A DNA stretch of 64,000 nt. It comes from Meandrina meandrites. Lineage: Eukaryota; Cnidaria; Anthozoa; Scleractinia; Meandrinidae. The translations under genes were made by a program, and so were the position numbers. The stretch spans positions 18,332,661 to 18,396,660 of the forward strand of contig OY855906.1 of assembly GCA_963693305.1 (NCBI GenBank), given 5' to 3'. The notes under the pieces were generated by a model. The model had not been told where the DNA came from, searched no databases, and was given only the letters and a program-made list of their open reading frames with translations. The stretch's first letter is position 1, and every line of letters begins with the position of its first letter. Of the stretch, positions 41,801 through 53,800 are shown in pieces.

Positions 41801-44800
41801 AGTTTTCAATGCAATGCAACCGGCATACCAGACCCTGAGATCACATGGACAAGAGAAGGCGTAGACCTTTCAAGGAGGCATTTGGTTGCAAACGATGTGT
41901 TAACTCTGACACGCATCGTGAGCTTAGATGAAGGACGGTACATATGCACAGCTACCAATGCGGCTGGATTTTCTCAAAAATCTGTCACACTTACAGTAGA
42001 AGGTTTGTGTGTTGTTGGTTTTTTTTTTCATTTTCAATAGACTTCAATAGACCTCAGCCATTTGTTATTCTTTTGTGTTCTTGCTTGCTCCAAGCCTCGT
42101 CAGCATGTACAAAATACAAAATAATTTGAACTACAAATTTAGGTTTTGAGGGAAATTTACATAAACACATAAAAGAGTAATAAACAGCATGAAAAAAAGG
42201 TCTATTGAATGATCATGTAAATTAGCTTTGTTAAAGTCATTATATGAAGTTAGTAAAAAAAAGCTGCAATATAGCATACGTCGTAGCGCAGTGGAAAAGC
42301 ACCCATTGCCCAGTCATGTCGAGTTGTACAAGTGGTGCAATGCTATCGTTGTCCTACCGCAGTGGTACTGTTATCTATCTTGATGGACCTTAGTTGTACT
42401 CCAGTCATACCGCCATCTGTCTTGCTCGATCCCACTCACCATACGAATGTACCGCATTTGTACTGAGTGGCGTATAAGAAGTTCAACGCCTGTAGAAAGC
42501 TCGACTGCTGCTCTCAGAAATATCCAGCCTCACCCTAAGCCTTTTGTGCGAACATCCCCTTCCGTGTACGTTCCCGCGCTGCTATAGATACGTTAATTCT
42601 TTTATTCTTGCTGGCAACACCTCTTTATAACAAGTAAGTTCGAGATTATAAAACAAGAAAAGCTGCCTGTGAAAGCCTCGTTGTATTTATGGTGGTTCGG
42701 GGTTGCTCACGACAGGTTCCACTTACTAAAACGAAAAATGCATTTTACTTGATTAACCTGTTAAGAAGGTTTTCTTGTGTTGTATCTTGCATTTCTTTTC
42801 AGATCTTCCTAGTGTAACTATAACAGATGGAGCGTCTGTTCAAACTGTACCAGTGGGTGGTTCACTGACACTCGAGTGTCGCGGAACGGGAATCCCGAAA
42901 CCTGAAATTCAGTGGTCCCGTGTTGGTGGTCCCTTACCCGAGGGAATAGCTATAGAAGGCGGCCTGCTGATTATCACAAACGCCCGACATTCACATGGTG
43001 GAGCCTATGCTTGCAATGCAACCAACAGAGTAGGCTCTGTGCAGTCCCAGGTTGCTATCTTAGTACAAGGTTCGTGTTTGTTTGGATAAAAATTAAAGTT
43101 AGAAGAGACTCGAGACTCTTATTTCGCAGTCACGAAATGCTTCAAAGTCAAATTACGCCTGCAAAAGAAATTAATGTAGATAGACATAGCTGAGGGAAGA
43201 AAAGTCTATAACAGAGTCTACTATTCTATTTACTTAAAAGGATCCCGGGAGCTCTTAATCCTAAATACGCTGTGGGTCGCCATGGGACGCATAAATTTTG
43301 AGAAAAAACGACGTTTGAAGTCGCGTCACTTTCACCCCCAAAAGCAAATGTAGCTCCGCTAATATAGTAGAATCATAACAATTTTCTTTGTAACAATAAT
43401 GTAGTGAGCTCAAGTGACAAAAATCGTCATTCTAAAACAGCTACAATCCTGAACAGGATTATAGTTCAAAATATGCAATGCTTACCTTTTATAGAGGCTC
43501 CCAAGGTTACAGTTACGCCACAGAAATCTCGAATAAAGACAGGCGAGTCCGCAGAATTCACATGTATCGCCAGCGGTTCCCCGTCACCAAAACTATCATG
43601 GCGGAAATTTAACGGTTCACTTCCTGTCAGTGGCACCATGCGAGGTGGAGTACTCAGCATTGCTAATGTAACCCAAGAGGATGCTGGGATATACTTATGT
43701 GAGGCTTCGAATGTCGAAGGATCAGCGGAAGGAAATGGAACTTTAGAAATTGAAGGTATTGTGTACAGGAAAGAAAGACAAACACGATAAAGAAATGAAA
43801 ACAACCAAAATTATCACAACTTCAAAATCTCCTCTGGACTAACATCAATGCCGTTTTGATTATTCTCCAGTTACTGTGGCACGAAAAGCTCCAGAAGTTG
43901 TCGTGGAATCTTTTTCTGAGACGTTAATCGAAGGTGAAAAAGCCGAGTTCCGCTGTAACGCATCTGGTATACCAACTCCGAGCATCACCTGGGAGCGACT
44001 GGGCTCTAATCTGCCCAACGGTGCGCTTGACAGGTATGGACTGCTGGTCATCCTGTCTGTAGGCCCAGAAGACGCAGGGGTATACATTTGTAAAGCTGTT
44101 AACAGTGAAGGAGAGGACAGCGCTACAGTTCAGTTAGAGGTCATAGGTGAGGAAATGTAACAGAACCTAGAACATTTGCCTAATGCTTCCAGAAACCCCC
44201 ATCTTCCCGTTGTGACAATGTTGAATGGTTTCTAGTGCAAAGCTCATCGCTTTTCTTCTTTACACGTTGTTCAATTATCATTCGTCGCATGTATTCTTTT
44301 GCTTTAAATTGGAGTCCAGACATTTTCTTATGGCGCCAAAGAAAAAGATCCTACTTTTCTTTAACGAGAGGTTACAACCTCGTCTGCAGTTGGAAGGGTG
44401 CACATCTGAAGGGAAAGCTCCCCAGAAACGACCTATCTGGAGTACAATTCAAGAATCAGAGGGGGTTTGAGCAACTAGTCAAACGAAGCCAAATACGATA
44501 GCCTGCTGGAAACCGGTTTTGCGAAGATCGCAGCAGAAAAGGAATTCTGGAAACGGATACGTTTACTTGTAATCGTTTGACCACGTAATATGAAAAGTCG
44601 AGTTTGTCGTCTAGACCCTATTTTACTACTCGAAATCAACTCCTAACGAGATGTAATAAGGGATAAATTGTGAAGTACCACCATACTGCACAACACATTG
44701 ACGATGCCTTTTTCTTTTAACCTAGTTCCTCGTGTCGAGGTGACGCCTTCCCAGTTGTCCGTAAATCGGGGAAGTTCCTTTCGCCTCTTTTGCCTTGTTA

Positions 44801-47800
44801 CACCGCCACTTCCGGTCACCTGGTCAAAGGTTAATGGAAGTATCCCCAGTGGAAGTGAGGTGGACAATGGAACACTGATTGTCAATGAGGCGAAAGTGGA
44901 ACACACTGGAGAGTATCGCTGTCGACCCAGCAATGCTGCGGTTTCTATTGAAGGTTTTGCAAGTATCACAGTGTTTGGTAAGAATTTGTAGTTTGTTAAT
45001 ATTCTCCAATACCAAAAATCCCATCCTCTCCATCTATGACATAGGCAGGGACATGCTGCAGAGGCATGGTGCATGATGGGGAGTTTCACTGCATCATGTC
45101 CCTGCACTGTATCATGTCCCTGCACCATATGTATATTTTTTGATTTTATCCCCTGAACGTGTGAGAAATCTACATTGGTGCACTCGAAAATATCCATCCT
45201 CTCTAAACTAGATGAAAATAATGTAATCCGCGAACGTCCCCTTCCCTCCTGCGCTGCTATTGCTGGCTTCCACTGTCACGCCATAAAAAAATAAAATAGA
45301 AACCGTTCAATGACAGAAGCTAAGAAAATGAAATGTTATAACAGACCTACACCGGAAAAACTTCTCCAAGTCTCAGGTCTCTGTGATGCGCCGTTTCTGA
45401 GTTATTTGCCAAAACGTTTCACGCAAATTTATAGAGCTTTGTATGGAGACGCCATGTTGGTGTACAACTTTAGTACACCAACATGGCCGCCAAAACATAT
45501 GAAATTCACTTCTATGATGAAAGCGCTTTCTCTTGGCTCGTGAGCTTTTATATATGCGCATAAACACATCTCCTAAGACTTTAAAGTGTTTTAAGTGCTA
45601 AAAACCATAAGAGGAGACCTTTTTTTAACCATTACAGCTTTGTCGCGGCCACTATCTCCGTGTCACGCAAGGTTAAAATTAGGAAATTCAAAATGCTGTA
45701 TTTTTGAAGCGACAGACACCACAAGACTGAAAACTTGCACAACGATTTTTTTCTAGGTCATCTTCAACCTAGTGTAGAAAAAAAATTAGAAGACCTCACA
45801 ATAATGAGTTTAAAATTTTATGACGTCACATGCAAACCAAGAATAGATACATTAACAATTAATTCTTGCTGCCAACATCCCCTTATAACATGTAAGCTCG
45901 AAGTATAAATAAAATGAAAACGGCAGCCGGCTACGAAAGCTAAGTTGAACTCATCAGAGTTTGGCTTTCCTCGTGACCGGGTTCCACTTTGAGAAACGAG
46001 AATTTTTTAGTTAATTATTTGATTAATCTTGTTGTATCTTGTATTTCTTTTTAGATCTTCCAATTGTAACTGTAACCGGTGGGGCATCAGTCAAAACTGT
46101 ACCATTGGGCGGTTCACTAACGCTTGAGTGTCGCGGAACGGGAATCCCAAAACCTGAAATTCAGTGGTCCCGTGTTGGTGGACCCTTGCCCGAGGGAATA
46201 GCTATAGAAGGCGAACTTCTGGTTATCACAAACACCCGACATTCACATGGTGGAGCCTATGCTTGCAATGCAACCAACAGAGTAGGCTCTGTGCAGTCCC
46301 AGGTCGCTATCTTAGTACAAGGTTCGTGTTTGTTTGGATAAAAATATTAAAGTTAGATCACACTCGCTGTGCATTAATTCAGGGGTTTTTTAATGTTGAA
46401 CATGATGTGGACGTTTCATTTCGACCTAAACGAAGCTATTGTATGAAAAGGCGACAAAAATATTGGCGCGTTGTTCATTTTGTCATCTAAGAAAAGCGAG
46501 CAGGAGTGAGAAAATATTTCTTCATAAATATTTCTCGCTCTATCGTATCTAATGGATGATAAAGATGGTAAAGAAGAGATCTTCGCAGATAACTCTTATG
46601 TGGTGATGTTGGAGAACTTGCTTTTTCCATTACGAAAAACTGCCGCTTCGTCTCCGATTTTAATTGAGTTGTTTCAGAAGTTCATAAACTAGGAGTCTAG
46701 CAACATACAGTATTTTGCTTGCAATCTAGCCTGGATTTCAGCCATCGTCTCTTCGAACCAATTAGGAGGAGAAGTTTAGAAGAAAAATTAGAATTAGAAG
46801 AGAGAATTTTAATCTTTTGAAAATAGCCTATTCCAGAAAAAATGACTTCGAGCAGGTTGCACTCGTGACTGTAAAGTCCTAAGGGAATATCTGGAATATG
46901 ACATCTGTGTGCTTGGTAAAACGTTATTGCGTCTTTGTATACATCATTAAGCTTTTTGTACAAGGTGGAAAGTAAAGCCATTGGTCTGACGCCAATAAAA
47001 AGGAAGTTACTTTTCTCAGCAGGCTTTCACGGGGACAATCAAAACTACAAGCAAATATTTTATTTTGGCGTGAATGACCTGTCAGTGAGCAAAAGTAACT
47101 CAATCCGAAATTACATTCGGGCCATTTATATTACTCTTCAAAGGTTTAATGTTGGCGGCCGAAAGCTTGTAACTTTATCCCGAATTTTTAACCAGAGAGC
47201 GTTTCAGTTTTTGCAATGATGTCAAATTAATACCTTATTATAGGAATGCAACGAAGCATTTTAACAACGTGAACAATATCTGTGCGTTATAAAATCAACG
47301 CAAATTTTAGAAAAGCTATGTTTGCATGCATTTAACGCGAATTTCTGTATGGTATACGTTTACTTGAATTTTATGCATATAAATATAAATTTCAATAGCA
47401 ACCTGTGCTTTACACAAGACAAAACAACGATGCCCAACAACAGATAACTGGAAAGATATATAGAAAGGCGATGAACATTTTGCACACGAAAGTAGAAGTG
47501 AGCTACCGTCTTGTAGATTACGATCGTTACATCGACGAATCTCAAGACAAAATTAAACAACATTTAATGGCGATATCTACTGACTCTGACTGAAAGGTAG
47601 ATGGCATGTATCTCTCCTTGAAATAAACGTGTCCTAAAAAAGCGATACTCTAAAACAGTGTGATTACAATTGACAGTGACGTAAATTAAGGTGCATAAAT
47701 TAACGCCGATTTTTGAAATTCGCGTAAATAGCATGCACCGTTAATTTCCTATAATTTAAGGTAATAAAAAACAACATAAACCACCTTTTCAAAACAGCCA

Positions 47801-50800
47801 AATGCCGGTTTATAAATGCAGCTTTATATAAGCAAAGCAACGATATTTGAATTAGGCATTTAAGAATAAGGTGTTCCCAAATAGTTTCCTTTCACGCAGT
47901 TTTAAAAATACCTATCATCCGTCCGTTCGTTCCTCGTTCGCTGTTTTGGTCTTTCGTTTGCTCGCCGTTCGTTTGATTATTTAATTGGTGGATCGTTCAG
48001 GTGGTTTCGTTCGGTCGGTTGTTCACTCGTTTGTTTTGTTCTTTCGTTCGTTCAATTATTCGTTTGTTTGTTTGATTGATTGTTGGGTTGTATAGCTGAT
48101 CTCCTTCGTTCGTTCGTTCGTTCGTTCACTCGTCCGTTCGTTGGCTCGTTTCTTTGTTTCAAACATAAGACCCCTGCCAAACCTGTAAACTATTTTATTC
48201 ATCCCATATGACTGATGTAGAAGCATGCATTTTTGTGTTTTAGATTTTCTTCATTTGTACCGCAAAGCCAAGTCAACTTCAATGTAAAGTTTGCCTGAGA
48301 GACAATTGTATGAAAACAATTTCAACAGGTGTATGCGTACATCCCTCAATCGGTAAATATTTTCAATGCTGAGTATCACGGGTTAATACTTGTCGATATT
48401 TTAACGATAAATTTGACGGGAATTGTTTGATATGGATCACCTCCAAAAGAGAAGACCACAAAATAGCGTGTTGAAATCTTGAAACAAATTTTAGTCAAAA
48501 GTTTACATCACTTCAAGGAAAATTACAATACCACGCCAAGTTTATACCGAGGCAAAAAAGCTGAAAAAAATTCTCACTAAATGAGTATTAAGTGCCTTGG
48601 AAGACGTTGACTGTTCCATATACGTTTCGGGGTCAGCCCTTCATGAGTGGAAAGTCAAGATTTCAGTTAAAAACGCTGGCTTGCGCCATGAAAACAAACT
48701 TGAGTTCAAACGTGAATGAATGTGGCCATTGTAGATATGCTCGATCGTGTTCTTTTCAGACATGTTCAAATATGCTGAATTTCTTAAATCACAGAAACGA
48801 CACTTCTGTATAAAAGTCACTCGAGCTGTTAGAGGCCCCTTGCTTCTATCTTGTCTTCTATCCTGATGATATGGAGCGCGTTTTGCTGCGCGGTGCTCGG
48901 ACAGGTTTGTGCGCGAGGTCTGACACGGGGTAATCTTGGATTATCAGTTGGGTGAATCGCCCCCTCATTGATGTCGTTCGAGGTTCCACAAACCCTCATT
49001 AGCCCTAACACCTTCTTAACACCGGTTCGGAATTCTCTTTTACGGATGGAATAAATGATCGGGTTACACAACGAACTGACAAAGAAGATGCAGGTTGTAG
49101 ATAGAATCACCTCGGCTGGAACTTTTGGGCTCTTGATGAACTGACGGCAAAGACCAGTGATCCAGACAGGAAGAAAGCACAACAAAAATGCTGCGATGAT
49201 GATGCTCACATCAACAGCTGTCTTCTGCTCACTATGTCTTCTTGTCATCTCTTGCTGCTGGCTTTCATATTCGCTAGGGGCTCCCACTTGGACCGTCGCT
49301 ACTGCGTCTCCCTGAAGAATTCTCGCTGTTTTGAAGACCCTCCAATTTAGGAACGCGATGATCAGAAAGGGCACAACAAAGGAAAACAGCACGAGAAAAA
49401 CAATAAATACCAGGGAATGGACCGATGGAAAATGGAATGGGGATTATCCAAATGAGAGCGATAAACGCCACTCTGGACTTGGTAATCGTACCATCGTACG
49501 TCAAAGGCGATTTGACGATGGCGTTGTATCGCTCATAAGACACGGCTATCAGATGAAGAACTGTATTAAGGTAAAAGTATCTCACAAAGAATGGATTCAG
49601 ATGACACATTGTTTGGCCGTACAACCATCTTTCTTGTGCTATACTTGCGATGTGGAATGAGTTTGTGAGGATCAAACAGAGAACGTCTGACGCTGCGAGG
49701 CTGGCGAGTAGAACATATCGCATCACGTGAAATCTTCTCTCCAAGACGATCGTCACTATTACCAGTAAATTTCCAGGAAGACCGATCACATCAAAAAGTG
49801 CGTGGAACACTGCAATGACTTGAGGAAAAACCACTTTGCATTCGAAAATGTTTCGAATGAAGTTGTTATGTAACCAAGGGTCTGACAGCGTCTATGTAAA
49901 CTAAGAATAACAGTTGTTATTTATACCAAAAACACTTTTATTACTTTTCTTTTTTCAAAACACATTGGGCGGAAATTGGGATTAAAAGAACTTTGAAAGA
50001 CTTTAAATTTCTACTTTTGTACATGAGAAATTAGCCTTCATATTTGTAAAAGGCGAACTGCACAGGGACCGCGGAGACCATTTAAAAGTGGTAGGGCTAA
50101 AAATATGGCCAGGACAAACAATTTGTAACAATATTTGGCCAAGGTAAACCCCCTTGAAGCATTTAGGGGCCACTGTTCCACTTTTTATCATACATTTGCA
50201 CGCCATCTTATACACAACCCCAAAAATATAACATAGCCGTCCTCACTTGGTATACCAACCAATTCAGTAAATATGTTTAATAAAACTACCTATAGTAAGG
50301 TCTCTACTCTTTGAAGTTGCAAAAATTTCTCTTGCGATACTCTTTGCGAGAAACAAACTCTTGTGCGACGACAGCTATACAGACAATGTCTGTTGAGACC
50401 CCCTTGGTGGCCATTTAACAAGGCTAAGCTGCTATAGCCTGTTCCAGGTTCCGGACAGTAGGGCGAAAGTCGGGCAAGCGCGAGCGAAGCGAGCGAAGGA
50501 AAATTGAGGGGGGTCTTGAGAAGGCGCCTTTCCAAGACCCCCTTCAAGTTTCGTTCGCTCGCGCTCGCGCGCTTTTCGCCGTTATGACCGAGAGCCTGGA
50601 AAGGCAAAGGCTGCTAAACCTTTCGTCGTCCATCCTGGATCTAAGCCACATCTAAAAGAGGCCGGGCAGATGATAAAGAACGCTCGCCAGCAGCGTTGGT
50701 AGCAGGATTTACAGCAAGCAGCCAGTAGATAGTTTGGACTTCCTAAACGAGCTTCGCCTCTGGTTCTGAAACCTTCGTCACCACCGACAGGATGTCGTCG

Positions 50801-53800
50801 AAACACCATATCTTCAACATAGCTTCCAAAACACTTAGCAGGAGCTGAAGCTTACTGTCGCCGCGCAGCTTTGCAGAGCCTTTGACTTCGTGCATATGCA
50901 AGAGTAGACGGGTTTTGTTGCTTTCAAGTGGTAACATTCATAAAATATCCATGTCATCTGGAGCCCTAAAAAAACAACCCAAGCAAAAAAGTGGTAGGGC
51001 TTTAGCCCTACCAGCCCCTCCCCCTCCGCGGTCCCTGCTGTATGCCAGCGAACAAATGTGAATTTCCTGCTCTATACCTCGCGTCGAGTTATGTTCGAAA
51101 TAAAATCGAAATAATTTTAGTGCAAAATTATAAAAATATAAAAATAGTTGATTTCTTTTTAAGCGCCTTAAACTACTTTTTAGGGCGTAATCTCCGTGTA
51201 GTTAATCAAACAAACACGCAGCTATTACTGTAAATTTAATTGAAATACCAAGTTGCTCAATATATAACAACGCATACTAATTAGGAAAAGATTAAGTTTC
51301 ATTGGCTAGAAATTTTCTATGGGAAGGAAGAAGTCAAGTGGTACCTGAGCATGTTTTGACAATTGGCGTCATGGTGCAATTTTCACGTGGTGTTTCGTTA
51401 TAATAGGTAACAGCTGTAAGCCAATCAAAACACGCGTAGCATTCATCTTCAGTTTTTCATAATGTTATCTGACGTCAAACTATTCACAGAGGGATCACGT
51501 TTTCATCGCCCCGAAATTTTGTGTGGGTAAAAGATGTCAAACGACATATGCCTTGGTACCAGAAAAAAATTATGTTGTTTCAAAAAAGCTGCATCATTAA
51601 CCATTTGTGAACAACTTGAAGTAGTTCTAAATCTCGAAAGGAGCACCGAAAATTGCTCCTCTGTACATTGCCTTTTTGTAAACCATGCAGTGGTTAAAAA
51701 CAAATTGACTTTTTTCTTTTGTCTTTTGACAAAGTTACGTTTTTGGCTTTTAACTGAACACGTTGTCGGTACCTAAAAACAAGTTTAAAAAACTGGTGAT
51801 AAACGATTGAGATCATATAAGAATGGACTGATTTTGTTAAAATATGGATTGTTGTAATAAATAATTTTACATGTGAACTTATCCTTCACATTTGTAAACG
51901 TGAACTGCATATGGACGAACAAATGTGAATGTTATGTGAGTCATGTTAGAAGTTAAATCGAAATAATTTTAGTGTAAAATTTAGATGTTTCTGTAAATTT
52001 AATTTGAATACCCAGTTATGCTATATAAAACAAGTCAAACTAATTAGGGAAAGATCAAAATTTTCTATGGGAAGGAAGTAGTCAAGTGCTATGGTACTTT
52101 ACAAAAAAACTGAACCGAAATTCGAAATTTTGTGTGGCAAAAGATGTCAAACAATATATGCTTTGCTACCAGAAATGAAAACGATCTCGTTTCAAAAGAG
52201 CTGCATCATTGAGCTTTTGTAAAAAACTTTAAATCTCGAAATGAGCGCCGAAAATTGCCTAATAATAAGAACCGCAACATACGCCGAAAACGTTTTAACT
52301 AAGAAGCGCTTTCAAAACATAGATTTTCCGCCAAGCAAGAAGTAAATTTTTATATAATCACCTTTTCTAAAACCACGTTCGATCTCCTGTCAAGCATTTT
52401 TCTTTCTAAGGGAAGAAGCGTTCTCAAATCAAGTTACTCGGAAAATAAAATTTCTGAGCCCCCAAACGGCGGGAGTCGAACCCACGCCTTGGCTGTGAAT
52501 TTATTTTATATTTATTGTTCTACAGCCTTAAGAAAATTTGTTGTGCTGTAAGATTCATCTTGCACTTATGCGTCTCCGTACTTACTTTTAGGCTTGCCTA
52601 TCAATAAAATGCCGACAGTTCTAATCGCCTCATTTTAAATCTCAAAGTACATGTATATTCGCCAATACTCCATTGAAAGTGAGAACAACTTGTTATTCTA
52701 AAAATATGAACTTTTTATTGTTTTTAGAGGCTCCCAGGGTTACAGTTACACCCCGGAAATCACGCGTAAAGATTGGCGAGTCCGCAGAATTCACATGTAT
52801 TGCCAGCGGTTCTCCGTCACCAAAACTAACATGGCGGAAATTGAACGGTTCACTTCCTGTCAATGGCACTGTGCGAGGTGGAGTACTTACCATCGCTAAT
52901 GTAACCCAAGAGGATGCTGGGATATACTTATGCGAGGCTTCGAATGTCGAAGGATCAGCGGAAGGAAATGGAACTTTAGAAATTAAAGGTATTGTAGGCA
53001 CTGTACAGAAACGTTTTACAAAACACCGCGAAAACCGCGAACTTAATCGATACAGAATCACGGATTTCAATATTACGTGGCATCCCCTCCCCACCCCCAC
53101 CCCCCCCCCCAACCTCCTCCACCCCCCACCCTCCCGCCGCACTCTTATTACAAAACGTCGTAGGAAAGTAATCGACAATTTGTTTCTTTTCTCTTAGTAA
53201 CCGTCCCAAAGTTCATTCAAAAGCCGTTGTCTTATCTCAGCCTGCCGACGTTAACTGAGAAACCCCTTAATTTCACTGTCGAGATTGTGTTTGCCCCAGA
53301 GATGGCAGATGGACTCATATTATACAGCGACCAGCTAACCAAAGGCTCTGTTGGAGACTTCATATCGTTCGGAATGTCAAACGGATTTGCTGAATTTAGG
53401 TTAGTTCCAGCTTGTTACTGCCATAATGACTTGATTTATCGCCCTCCTTTAACTAAGCGCCCTTTGTCAAATGAAAGCGATGTTTGCCAAATTTTGATAA
53501 AAGTAGACGAAAGCTTTCCCTCTTTCAGTAGGCATGGTAATATCAATTCTCAACCCGTTTGAGTGCGAGTCGACGTAAGAAAGAAGATTCTTATGCAAGA
53601 TTTATCGCTTTTTTAATCCTGGAGAAGTAAGGGGTAAACATACGGTGATAAGTGCCGCTCGTCCGCCTCCTCCCAAATAATCGCTCTTCCTTGAACCCCT
53701 AGCTTACCCGGGCGTTAATCAGAGCATTGCGCCATTACTTCATCTGAAAGGTAGATTTGCCAGCATTGATTAATTGAACGCATAAAAGACAATCGCACCT

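Larger units (their letters stand above)
46322..52727 (+). other. Ig15-Ig16 intron (6.4 kb)
   Basis: The largest intron of the gene. It contains a possible terminal exon at 47399-47593, TTCG/GTTT-type degenerate microsatellites (about 47920-48160), a minus-strand GPCR remnant (48829-49886), a hAT-like element (50063-51037) with a nested MITE, a tandem duplication (51041-52262), and a tRNA-SINE fragment (52455-52490). The stretch 46330-47390 has no support for a gene. Confidence 0.7.

Noticed and set aside
46697..47219. Open frames of 94 codons on both strands
   Set aside because: No recognised motif, no good splice sites, and both strands are open over the same kind of AT-rich sequence.
49331..49660. 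A 109-codon plus-strand frame
   Set aside because: It is antisense to the GPCR remnant and has no motif of its own.
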